A stretch of 64,000 bases of DNA from Cellulomonas xiejunii (GTDB lineage Bacteria; Actinomycetota; Actinomycetes; Actinomycetales; Cellulomonadaceae). The DNA lies in assembly GCF_024508315.1 (NCBI RefSeq), contig NZ_CP101987.1:3906001-3970000 (forward strand). Direction: 5' to 3'. Both the position numbers and the translations under genes were made by a program. Positions 7,458-14,940 of the stretch are shown here, piece by piece. Each line of letters starts with the position of its first letter. Positions within the stretch are counted from its first letter, which is position 1. The notes beneath the pieces are model-generated. The model made no database searches and had not been told where the DNA came from. It saw only the letters and a list, made by a program, of their open reading frames with translations.

Positions 7458-7505
7458 GTCAACACAGATTGACACTCCGACCGGGCCTCGTCAACAGATG
7501 TTGAC
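7458..7505. promoter_or_regulatory. Two GTCAACA palindromes between divergent genes
   Basis: GTCAACAGATGTTGAC (7490-7505) is a perfect 7-2-7 palindrome; GTCAACACAGATTGAC (7458-7473) is a degraded copy 32 bp away, three helical turns. Both lie upstream of the small HTH gene and about 105 bp before the flippase-like gene on the other strand. Confidence 0.6.
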
Positions 7506-7609
7506 CCCAGGGATTGAGGCGAATCGAACCGGAAGGTGGAGTCGTCACCTCGCACGACCCACCGTGAGGAGGACGAGCCGGGAGCGCCTGCCTGCCTAGA
7601 CTCGCCATC

Positions 7610-10195
7610 ATGCCCATGTCGACGCCCGCGCCGCACGGTGCCGGTGTCGACCCCGAGGACGACGCGCCGCCGGACCCTGCGGCGACCACGACGGCCGACG
7701 ACCTGACCCCGACCGCTGCGGTGCGCGCCGTGCGCTCCCGCGTGGACGTCCAGGACGTCCGCCCCCCGCGCGTGCACCGCCCCAGCGACCTGCTCGGCGT
7801 GACCCTGACGGCGCTCCTCGCCGTGCTCGTGGTCATCCTCGCGACGTACGCCCAGAACACGACCACCGGCGTCGCCGAGGACGTGCAGGGCTTCGCGACG
7901 CTGCTCCGCCGGATCCTGTTCGTCCCGGTCAACGTGCTCGTCGGGTTCACCACCGTCGTCGTGCCGATCGCCGTGCTCACCGAGCTCGCGCTGCGGCGGC
8001 TCGGACGCCAGCTGCTGCAGTCCGTCATCGCGGCCGTCGTCGCGATGCTGGCGGTCGCCGCGCTGCACTGGACGTTCTCCACCTTCGGCTCCGAGGACCT
8101 CGTCAGCGGCCTGTCGGTACGCCTCGGCGGCGTGTGGGCGCTCACGATCCCCGAGTACATCGCCATGCTGACCGCGCTGCTCACCGTCTCGGGGCCGCGC
8201 GGCCGGCGGCGCAGCGTCGCGTGGTCGTGGAACCTGCTGTGGCTCACCACGGGCGTGGTCATCATCACCGCCGGCGTGTCGCTGCCCGGCCTGGGCCTGT
8301 CGCTGCTGGTGGGCAGGCTCGCCGGCCTGGCCGTCCGGTACCTCGGCGGCGTCGACCCGGAGCGCGCCTACGGTGACGCGCTGCTGGCCGGGATCCGCCG
8401 CGCCGGCGTCGAGCCCGCGACCGTCGTGCGCGTGCCCGACCCCACCATCGAGGCCGACCGCACCCCGGCCACCACCGGTGCGCTCGCCCTGCTGCCGGAG
8501 GGCACGCCCGCGCAGCGCGCCCTCGTCCGCGCGTCGGGCGACCGGCTCTACGACGTCGCCACCGACGACGGCCGCCACCTCGACCTCATCGTCTTCGACG
8601 GCGACCGGCAGGTGGTCGGCATGCTGACGCGGCTGTGGCGCAGCCTGCGGCTGCGGGGCCTCGAGGGCCGCTCGGCCCTGTCCCTGCGCCAGGCCACGGA
8701 ACGGGCCGCCCTGCTGTCGTACGCCGCGCGCGCCGCCGGGGTCCGCACGCCCCAGCTGCTGAGCCTGGCCGAGGCCGAGGACTCGATGCTCCTGCTGCAG
8801 GAGAAGACGGGCGCCGCGGTGCCGCTGTCCGACATGGACAGCGACGACGTCGACGACGGCGTCCTCGACGCGATCTGGGAGCAGCTGAGCCTCGCGCACG
8901 CGGCAGGGATCGCGCACCGGGCGCTCACGTCCGACGTGATCCTCGTCGAGTGCCGGCCCTCCGCGCCGCGCGTGTGGATCACCGCCTGGGAGCAGGGTGA
9001 CGTCGCGTCGTCCGAGCTCGCGCGCCGCATGGACACCATGCAGCTCATCGCCCTGCTCGCGCTGCGCGTGGGTGCGGCGCGGGCCGTCGCGTCGGCGGCG
9101 CGGACGCTGCCGGCGGCCGACATCGAGTCGATCGGTCCGCTCCTGCAGACCGTCGCCCTGCCGCGTCGCACCCGCGAGGAGATGCGCGCCCACAAGGAGG
9201 TCCTCGCCGAGCTGCGCTCCGCGCTGGTCGCGCGCCTCCCCGAGGCGGACGTGCAGCCGGAGCAGCTCGTGCGCTTCGGTGCCCGCACGCTGCTGACCAT
9301 CGTGCTGACGGTCGTCGCCGTCTTCGCCGTGCTCGCGTCCGTCAACGTCGCGCAGATCGGTCCCGTGCTCGCCGCCAGCGACTGGCGCTACTCCGTGCTG
9401 GTGTTCGCCCTCGGGCTCGTCACCCTGGTGGGCGCGGCGCTGGCGTTCGTCGCCTTCTCCCCCGTGCGCCTGCCCGTCTGGCGCGCAACGCTCGTGCAGA
9501 CCGCCGCGACGTTCGTCTCGCTCGCCGCCCCCGCCGGCATCGGGCCGGCGGCGCTCAACCTGCGGATGCTCACGCGGCGCGGCGTCAACGCGTCCCTCGC
9601 GGGTGCCACCGTCGCGCTCGTCCAGGTCAGCCAGTTCGTCACCACCCTGCTGCTGCTCCTGGTACTGACCGTGACGTCGGGCGTGCAGTCACCGGCCCCG
9701 TTCTCGGTCCCGCCCTCCGTGCTGGTCGTGCTCGCGGTGGTCGCCGCGGCCATCGGGGGCGCCCTGCTCTTCCCCGGCGTGCGGACGTGGGCACAGCGCA
9801 CGGTCGGCCCCACGTTCCGTCAGACCCTGCCCCGACTCATCGAGCTCCTCGGTCAGCCGTGGCGGCTCGCGCTCGCGCTCGGCGGCAACGTGCTCATGAC
9901 CATGGGGTACGTGCTCGCGTTCGACGCCGCGCTCATGGCGCTCGGGCAGGACGCGTCGCTCGTGGAGGTCGCGCTCGTGCACCTCACCGGCAACGCGGCC
10001 GGGTCCGTCATCCCGACACCGGGTGGCATCGGGACGGTCGACATCTCGCTCACCGTCGGGTTGACCACGATCGCCGGCGTGAATCCCGGTGTCGCCGCCG
10101 CGGTGGCGCTGCTGTTCCGCGTGCTGACGTTCTGGCTGCGGATCCCGCTCGGCTGGATCGCGATGCGCTACCTGACGCGGGTCGGCGAGCTCTAG
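7610..10195 (+). CDS. Flippase-like (lysylphosphatidylglycerol synthase TM domain) protein with embedded kinase-like domain
   Basis: An 861-residue membrane protein. The N-terminal part (about residues 60-240) holds several membrane segments. The middle (about 240-540) is soluble and kinase-like: EEKT-type motif (LLLQEKTGAAVPLSDMD), then LSLAHAAGIAHRALTSDVIL, which resembles a catalytic loop with HRAL in place of HRDL. The C-terminal 300 residues carry eight or so membrane segments typical of PF03706 (LPG synthase TM region; SLAAPAGIGPAALNLRML, VIPTPGGIGTVD). Family members flip or supply lipid substrates. The catalytic Asp appears replaced, so a pseudokinase that binds lipid or regulates the flippase is likely (inference). 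TAGACT (7597-7602) sits seven bases before ATG 7610, suggesting a leaderless mRNA. Confidence 0.8.
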   Translation: MPMSTPAPHGAGVDPEDDAPPDPAATTTADDLTPTAAVRAVRSRVDVQDVRPPRVHRPSDLLGVTLTALLAVLVVILATYAQNTTTGVAEDVQGFATLLRRILFVPVNVLVGFTTVVVPIAVLTELALRRLGRQLLQSVIAAVVAMLAVAALHWTFSTFGSEDLVSGLSVRLGGVWALTIPEYIAMLTALLTVSGPRGRRRSVAWSWNLLWLTTGVVIITAGVSLPGLGLSLLVGRLAGLAVRYLGGVDPERAYGDALLAGIRRAGVEPATVVRVPDPTIEADRTPATTGALALLPEGTPAQRALVRASGDRLYDVATDDGRHLDLIVFDGDRQVVGMLTRLWRSLRLRGLEGRSALSLRQATERAALLSYAARAAGVRTPQLLSLAEAEDSMLLLQEKTGAAVPLSDMDSDDVDDGVLDAIWEQLSLAHAAGIAHRALTSDVILVECRPSAPRVWITAWEQGDVASSELARRMDTMQLIALLALRVGAARAVASAARTLPAADIESIGPLLQTVALPRRTREEMRAHKEVLAELRSALVARLPEADVQPEQLVRFGARTLLTIVLTVVAVFAVLASVNVAQIGPVLAASDWRYSVLVFALGLVTLVGAALAFVAFSPVRLPVWRATLVQTAATFVSLAAPAGIGPAALNLRMLTRRGVNASLAGATVALVQVSQFVTTLLLLLVLTVTSGVQSPAPFSVPPSVLVVLAVVAAAIGGALLFPGVRTWAQRTVGPTFRQTLPRLIELLGQPWRLALALGGNVLMTMGYVLAFDAALMALGQDASLVEVALVHLTGNAAGSVIPTPGGIGTVDISLTVGLTTIAGVNPGVAAAVALLFRVLTFWLRIPLGWIAMRYLTRVGEL

Positions 10196-10284
10196 CCCCA
10201 GGCGTCACCGAGCCCCGGTCCGAGCGGCCGTCGCGTCGTCACGACGGGCCGAGCGGGTGGGACTGGAGGTGTGCGGACCTGGTC

Positions 10285-10422
10285 TCAGGCGGCGAACGCG
10301 TCGCGCTGCGAGGGGACGTTGGCCGAGGCCTCGAGGCGGGCGGCGATGGCGGCCCAGCGGCCGAGGGGGATGACCTGCGGGCGAACCTCGTGCGGCTCTG
10401 CTGCCGAGTTGCGCTGGTCCAT
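10285..10422 (-). CDS. 45-residue protein downstream of c-di-GMP riboswitch
   Basis: ATG 10422 to TGA 10285, preceded by AAGGGG at 8 nt. The product begins MDQRNSAAEPHEVRPQVIPL and continues with a predicted amphipathic helix (RWAAIAARLEASANV), then QRDAFAA. There is no signal peptide or membrane segment, and I recognise no family. Support comes from the strong ribosome site and from the riboswitch that ends about 15 nt upstream of the start. No other gene follows on this strand before 7431, so it appears to be the only gene controlled. It may be a small effector or adaptor that responds to c-di-GMP (inference). Confidence 0.7.
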   Translation of the reverse strand: MDQRNSAAEPHEVRPQVIPLGRWAAIAARLEASANVPSQRDAFAA

Positions 10423-10435
10423 GACGAACCCCTTC

Positions 10436-10512
10436 GTTCGGTAGCCCGGCTGACCCCGTGGGTCCCGTGGCTTTGCGTCCCCCCCTTGCGGAGGGTTTGC
10501 CGTTTCGCTGAC
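10436..10512 (-). ncRNA. c-di-GMP-I (GEMM-I) riboswitch
   Basis: On the minus strand the conserved core is intact: GGCAAACC (10494-10501), a short GNRA-capped stem (CCTCC GCAA GGGGGG), then GGACGCAAAGCC (10469-10480), a second stem (CGGG ACC CACGGGG) and GCCGGGCTACCG at the 3' side. These are the hallmark GEMM-I elements, including the tetraloop and the A-rich internal strands that bind cyclic di-GMP. It lies in the 5' leader of the 45-residue ORF, whose SD begins within about 10 nt of the aptamer, so translational control is more likely than termination. A -10-like TAATGT (10520-10525) lies just upstream. Confidence 0.85.
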
Positions 10513-10525
10513 AAGTCAGACATTA

Positions 10526-10687
10526 GACGGCTCTCACGTGGAACGGAAGCCATACGGGACACGCGTCCTGGACAGGAGCCCAATTCACCCGGTCGGTGGA
10601 CGCCTGCGGGCCCGATCGGGCGGCGTGTCGGCGCACGGAGCAGCGCAGACGCGTCCGTTCGGGTGAGCCGGACCGGCCCGGACGACA
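10526..10687. other. Intergenic stretch with no recognised gene
   Basis: This stretch lies between the riboswitch promoter and the CsbD terminator palindrome. I see no ORF with a ribosome site and no repeat family. CACGTG-type sequence at about 10535 and short GC-rich dyads are present but nothing I can name. Confidence 0.4.
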
Positions 10688-10723
10688 GGACGCCCCCGCA
10701 CCGACGTCGGTGCGGGGGCGTCC
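10688..10723. terminator. 36-bp perfect palindrome, terminator of csbD-like gene
   Basis: Two 18-bp arms (GGACGCCCCCGCACCGAC and its reverse complement) abut with no spacer. The palindrome lies 33 nt after the CsbD stop. RNA from either strand would fold into a long hairpin; no T tract follows, as is common in actinobacteria. A shorter dyad (GGTGCC/GGCACC) is at 10726-10740. Confidence 0.75.
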
Positions 10724-10756
10724 GAGGTGCCGTCGGCACCCTCGTTCACGGCACGG

Positions 10757-10927
10757 TCAGCGGAAGGCGTCCTTGACGTTCTCGCCGGCCTGCTTGAGGT
10801 TCGCCGACGACTGGTCGGCCTTGCCCTCTGCCTCGCGCTCCTCGTCGCCGGTGGCCTTGCCAAGGGCTTCCTTGGCCTTGCCGCCCGTCTCCTGCGCGCT
10901 GTTCCGGATCTTGTCGTCCAGGCCCAT
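10757..10927 (-). CDS. CsbD family stress protein
   Basis: A 56-residue, very hydrophilic protein (MGLDDKIRNSAQETGGKAKE) with the family pattern of Gly/Lys/Glu/Ala-rich helices (KEALGKATGDEEREAEGKADQ). CsbD proteins are general-stress proteins, sigma-B controlled in Bacillus, of unknown mechanism. ATG 10927 follows AAGGGAGC; the longer open frame upstream is part of another gene. It lies 31 nt downstream of the acyltransferase stop on the same strand, so it may be read through from the phytochrome operon or have its own promoter. Confidence 0.9.
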   Translation of the reverse strand: MGLDDKIRNSAQETGGKAKEALGKATGDEEREAEGKADQSSANLKQAGENVKDAFR

Positions 10928-10958
10928 GAGAGCTCCCTTCGTCGATGACGGGACGACG

Positions 10959-11558
10959 CTAGGCCTGGTCGGACGACCCCGCATCCGCAACGCCCTCGTC
11001 GCGCAGCCTCGGCTCGGTCCGGCGTGCCGGGACGAAGCCCGACTTGTCGGCGTAGAACGCGCGCACGACGTCCATGTCGGCACGCACGTCACCGGTCAGG
11101 GTCAGCGTCGGCCCCAGGCCCGCCGTCATCGTCGTGCGGTCCACGTACCCCAGGGTCACCGTCAGGCCCACAGCCCGCGCGATGCGGTAGAAGCCCGACT
11201 TCCAGCCGGAGCCGGACCGGCTGCCCTCGGGGGTGACGACGAGGTAGAACTGCTCACCCGCGGCCATGCGCGCCACCATGTCGTCCACGAGCCCCGCGGG
11301 GTTCCGCCGGTCCACGGGGATCCCACCCAGCGCGCGCATCAGCGGCCCGGCCGGCCCCTGGAACAGGGTGTGCTTGCCCAGCCACTTGAACGTCAGCTCG
11401 GCCTCCCACGCGATCGCGAGCATCAGGACGAAGTCCCAGTTCGACGTGTGCGGTGCGCCGAGGATGATGCCGGAGCCGTCGCGCGGGACCCGTTCCGTGC
11501 GCAGCGTCCACCGGCTCACCCGCCAGAACGCGCGGGCCGCAGCCCGCCGCACGCTCAC
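10959..11558 (-). CDS. Lysophospholipid acyltransferase-like (PlsC-type) protein
   Basis: A 199-residue protein with the acyltransferase motif I HTSNWD (His-x4-Asp, in PHTSNWDFVLML), a GGIPVDR block matching motif II/III, and TPEGSRS (motif III, PEG). Together these indicate glycerolipid or related acyl transfer. It is shorter than typical PlsC (about 240) and lacks an obvious N-terminal anchor. GTG 11558 overlaps the stop of the phytochrome-phosphatase gene (GTGA), so the two are coupled. That link suggests light- or redox-responsive control of a membrane or pigment acylation step (inference). Confidence 0.8.
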   Translation of the reverse strand: MSVRRAAARAFWRVSRWTLRTERVPRDGSGIILGAPHTSNWDFVLMLAIAWEAELTFKWLGKHTLFQGPAGPLMRALGGIPVDRRNPAGLVDDMVARMAAGEQFYLVVTPEGSRSGSGWKSGFYRIARAVGLTVTLGYVDRTTMTAGLGPTLTLTGDVRADMDVVRAFYADKSGFVPARRTEPRLRDEGVADAGSSDQA

Positions 11559-13822
11559 GGCCGGGCCCCCGCGGGCAGGTCGACGTCCCGGCACAGCAGC
11601 AGCAGCGTCATGTCGTCCTTCGAGTCCGGGTCGGAGCAGTCCGCGACGACCTCGTCGATGTCCACCGGCACGGTCGGGTCCGGCCGGTCGAAGTGCTGGA
11701 CGAGCCGGTCGATGCCGTCCGCCAGCGCGGTGGTGCGCGAGTCGACCAGCCCGTCGCTGTACAGCACGATGCCGGCGCCCGGCTCCAGGTGCAGTTCCAC
11801 GACCTGCGGGTCGCCGGACCCCACGCCCACGGGCCGGTCCACGCGCATCGGCAGCAGCGTCGCCTGGCCGTCGGCCGTGAGCCGCAGCGGGCGGGGGTGG
11901 CCGGCAGCGCCCACGGAGGCACGGCCCGTCAGGGGGTCGACGACGACCACCGCGACGGTCGCCATGTCCTCGGGCATCGTGCGGCGGGCGAGCTCGTCGA
12001 TGTCGAGCAGCGCCTCGCGCACGTCCTGGGACTTCATGAGGTAGGCACGCAGCGCGTTGCGCAGCTGGCCCATGGCGGCAGCCGCGCCCAGCCCGTGCCC
12101 CGCGACGTCGCCGACCACGACCGCGAGCCGCCCGTCGGGCAGCCGGAGGGCGTCGTACCAGTCGCCGCCGACCCGCCCGCCGGCTGCCGGCACGTACCGC
12201 GCCTGCAACGCCCAGCCCGGCACCGTCGGCAGGTCGCGCGGCAGCAGGGAGAGCTGCATCGTGTGCACGGCCGTCATCTGCCAGCGGTTGCGCACGATGA
12301 TGACCTCGAGCAGCCGGCTGCGCAGGTCCTCGACCGCCCGCACGTGCTCGGGCGCCCAGGGCTCGCACCTGCCGCGCACCTCCTCGCGCCACTGGTCGAA
12401 CGACTTGCGCGGGCTGAGCCGCACGTCGTCACCCTCGCGGCGGGCGATCGCCTTGTTCTGGGGGTCCCCGCCCCAGTAGATGTCCCGCACCTGCTCGCCA
12501 CGCAGCCAGACGACCACCTGGTCGTCGGGCAGCCGGACCGCGAGGAGACCCGCGACGCCGGGCATCGACGCCGCCAGCGCAGGGTCGCTCACGCCCAGGG
12601 CGGAGCGGACCGTGACCGGCTCGGGCTGGTCCAGCACCCACGCGCGCAGCGCGGCGACGTCCACCGCCGCGTCGCCCGCCGTCGCGGTCCGGCCATCGGC
12701 CACGACGACCAGACCGTGCGCAGGCACGACGGACAGCAGGCCCGGGCCGTCCCCGGCGAGCGCCTCGGCGAGGCCATGGTCGTGGTCGCGCGCGACGCGC
12801 AGGACGCGCGCGATCTGCGCCTGGGCCGCGAGCTCGCGCTCCAGCTCGCGGTCCTGCGCGCGTGCCACGAGCCGCAGCGACAGCGCCGACCCCAGGAACT
12901 CCGCGGCCGCCCGCACGCCGTACGGCACCGCGTGCGGGCCGGCGTAGTGGTGGCACGCGACCAGGCCCCACAAGCGGCCGTCACGCAGCAGCGAGATCGA
13001 CATCGACGCGCGCACGCCCATGTTGCCGAGGTACTCCAGGTGCACGGGCGAGACGCTGCGCAGCACCGAGTGCGTGAGGTCGAGCGGCTCACCCGAGGCC
13101 TCGTCGACCGCCGGGACCAGCGGGGAGGGCGCGTACGCGACGTCGGGGATCAGCCGCAGCCAGTTGGTCTCGTACAGCGCGCGGGCCTGGGCCGGGATGT
13201 CCGAGGCCGGGTAGTGCAGCCCCAGGAACGAGTTGAGGTCCGCGCGGCGGGCCTCGGCGACCACCTCGCCGCTGTACTCCGCGTCGAACCGGTAGACCAT
13301 CACACGGTCGAACCCCGTGAGCGCCCGGACCTCCTGCGCCGCCACGTCGTACAGCTGCTCCAGGGGACCGGCGTGGTTGAGGCGCTCCAGCGCGCCGCGC
13401 ACCGCCTGGTAGGTGTTGGGGAACGAGAACGGGCGCGGGCCCTGGGCCGTCTCCAGCTCCACGACCAGCAGGTTCCGGCTACCCGTCGCCACGCGGTGCA
13501 GGATCGCGTCCGCGACGACCCCACCCGTCGGCCCCTCGACCTCGACCTCCACCGGGTTGCGCGCACGCAGGTCGCCGAACGTGCGCACGTGCGCCCGCAG
13601 GACCCTTTCCGCAGCGGTCCCGACGACGTCGGCGAGCGGAGCGCCCAGCGCGTCAGGCACCGCGACACCCGTCAGGTCGGTGACGTTCGCCGACACGTGC
13701 CGCACCACCAGGTCCGGCTCCGAGACGGCGATCAGGACGCCGTGCGGCTGCACCGAGCCCGGGACGCGGATCGGCTCGTCCGCGCACGTGTCGAGGTCGG
13801 GCATCGCCGTCCCGTCCGTCAT
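11555..13822 (-). CDS. Bacteriophytochrome fused to PP2C (SpoIIE/RsbU-type) phosphatase
   Basis: A 755-residue photoreceptor. Domains: N-terminal Cys13 in DTCADEPIRVPGSVQPHG, the biliverdin-attaching position of bacteriophytochromes; PAS (about 15-115); GAF (about 130-305) with YPASDIPAQARALY and GVRASMSISL, GLVACHHY; PHY (about 315-500) with the tongue RDIYWGGDPQNK and RLSPRKSFDQW; and a C-terminal PP2C domain (about 530-750) with GGDWYDALRLPDG, VGDVAGHGLGAAA and DSKDDMTLLLL. There is no histidine kinase. Such fusions dephosphorylate anti-sigma antagonists in response to red/far-red light. ATG 13822 has GGGGAG upstream; a -10-like TAGCCT is at 13869-13874. No RsbV/RsbW pair is adjacent, though an RsbW-like ATPase lies at 19012-19569. 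Confidence 0.92.
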   Translation of the reverse strand: MTDGTAMPDLDTCADEPIRVPGSVQPHGVLIAVSEPDLVVRHVSANVTDLTGVAVPDALGAPLADVVGTAAERVLRAHVRTFGDLRARNPVEVEVEGPTGGVVADAILHRVATGSRNLLVVELETAQGPRPFSFPNTYQAVRGALERLNHAGPLEQLYDVAAQEVRALTGFDRVMVYRFDAEYSGEVVAEARRADLNSFLGLHYPASDIPAQARALYETNWLRLIPDVAYAPSPLVPAVDEASGEPLDLTHSVLRSVSPVHLEYLGNMGVRASMSISLLRDGRLWGLVACHHYAGPHAVPYGVRAAAEFLGSALSLRLVARAQDRELERELAAQAQIARVLRVARDHDHGLAEALAGDGPGLLSVVPAHGLVVVADGRTATAGDAAVDVAALRAWVLDQPEPVTVRSALGVSDPALAASMPGVAGLLAVRLPDDQVVVWLRGEQVRDIYWGGDPQNKAIARREGDDVRLSPRKSFDQWREEVRGRCEPWAPEHVRAVEDLRSRLLEVIIVRNRWQMTAVHTMQLSLLPRDLPTVPGWALQARYVPAAGGRVGGDWYDALRLPDGRLAVVVGDVAGHGLGAAAAMGQLRNALRAYLMKSQDVREALLDIDELARRTMPEDMATVAVVVVDPLTGRASVGAAGHPRPLRLTADGQATLLPMRVDRPVGVGSGDPQVVELHLEPGAGIVLYSDGLVDSRTTALADGIDRLVQHFDRPDPTVPVDIDEVVADCSDPDSKDDMTLLLLCRDVDLPAGARP

Positions 13823-13921
13823 GCGCTCCCCGTCCCCCGGCGCGCAGCGCGCGCTCACGTCCCCGGTGAGGCTAGTCGATGACCTGTCGGCCGGACCCGT
13901 GAGGCGTGCAGGTTCCGCCGG

Positions 13922-14899
13922 TCAGTTGTCGAACGGGGCGTCGAGCCACGTGTCGGACGGCGGCACGAGAGTCTCGAGCTCGTCGAAGAGGTCGTCGGGG
14001 AGCACCGCCGCGGCCGCAGCGAGGGTCTGGGCGACCCGCTCCGGTCGCGACATCCCGACGATCGTGGCCGCGAACCGCTCGTCGCGCAGCGAGAACTGCA
14101 GCGCCGCCGTCCTCAGGTCGGTGCCGTACCGCGCGCACACGGCGCGCATCGCGTCGACCGCCTCCAGCAGCGCCGGCGGCGCAGGGCGGTACCCGTACGA
14201 CGCCGCATCCCCCGGGCCGCGGGCCAGGATCCCGCCGCCGTACACCGCGGCGTTGAGGACGCCCATGCCCTGCGCGCGCGCCTCGGCGATGATCGCGCCG
14301 GCGGACCGGTCGACCAGCGTCCAGCGGTTGTGCACGAGGAGCACGTCGAACACGCCGAGCGCCAGGTAGCGCGCGATCTCCTGCACGCGCCCACCCGCGA
14401 GCCCGATCGCCCCCACGGCGCCCGTGTCGCGCAGCTCCACCAGCGCCTCGACCGCCCCGTCGGGGCTGGTCAGGTCGTCGAACTCGTGGAACTCCGGGTC
14501 GTGCAGGTGCACGAGCGGCAGGTGGTCCAGACCGAGCCTGCTGCGTGACTCGAGCACCGAGCGGCGCACGCGCTCGCCCGAGTAGTCGCCGCCCTCCGGG
14601 TCCACCTTGGTGGCGATCACGTACCCCGGCGGCAGCCCGCCGGCGGCGGTCAGCGCGGCCCCGATGCGACGCTCGCTCTCACCGCCCGAGTACCCGTTGG
14701 ACGTGTCGATGAAGCGGATGTCGCTCTGCAGCGCCGCCCGCACGGTGTCGATGCCCAGCTCCGGCGAGACGTCGTGCCCGTAGTTCTCCGGCATGCCGCC
14801 CAGCGGGCTGCCGCCGAGCGCGAGGGCGCTCACGGTCAGCCCGGTACCCGGCAGGGGGCGTAGCCAGCCGGCACCCCCCGGCACGTGGCGTGCAGTCAT
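13922..14899 (-). CDS. Aldo/keto reductase
   Basis: A 325-residue TIM-barrel oxidoreductase of the AKR superfamily. Catalytic tetrad: Asp and Tyr in FIDTSNGYSGGESERRIG, Lys in YVIATKVDPE and His in LPLVHLHDPEF. NADPH-site features are near the C-terminus (IVGMSRPERVAQTL). The substrate is unknown; the closest general pattern is the L-fucose/D-arabinose dehydrogenase or pyridoxal dehydrogenase branch. ATG 14899. The penicillin-binding protein gene upstream on the same strand ends 41 nt away, so joint transcription is possible. Confidence 0.88.
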   Translation of the reverse strand: MTARHVPGGAGWLRPLPGTGLTVSALALGGSPLGGMPENYGHDVSPELGIDTVRAALQSDIRFIDTSNGYSGGESERRIGAALTAAGGLPPGYVIATKVDPEGGDYSGERVRRSVLESRSRLGLDHLPLVHLHDPEFHEFDDLTSPDGAVEALVELRDTGAVGAIGLAGGRVQEIARYLALGVFDVLLVHNRWTLVDRSAGAIIAEARAQGMGVLNAAVYGGGILARGPGDAASYGYRPAPPALLEAVDAMRAVCARYGTDLRTAALQFSLRDERFAATIVGMSRPERVAQTLAAAAAVLPDDLFDELETLVPPSDTWLDAPFDN

Positions 14900-14940
14900 G
14901 GTTCCCCCCGGCGTCGACGTGGCTGCGGCGTGGCGGCCCG

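Noticed and set aside
7181..9193. 670-residue minus-strand open frame
   Set aside because: It is antisense to the flippase-like gene, low complexity, and has no family resemblance.
10285..10422. 45-residue ORF as a mere leader peptide of the riboswitch
   Set aside because: It lies after the aptamer, not before it, and no further gene follows on that strand, so a leader-peptide role has no target.
11693..13882. 729-residue plus-strand open frame
   Set aside because: It is antisense to the phytochrome gene, whose cofactor Cys, tongue and PP2C motifs are unmistakable.
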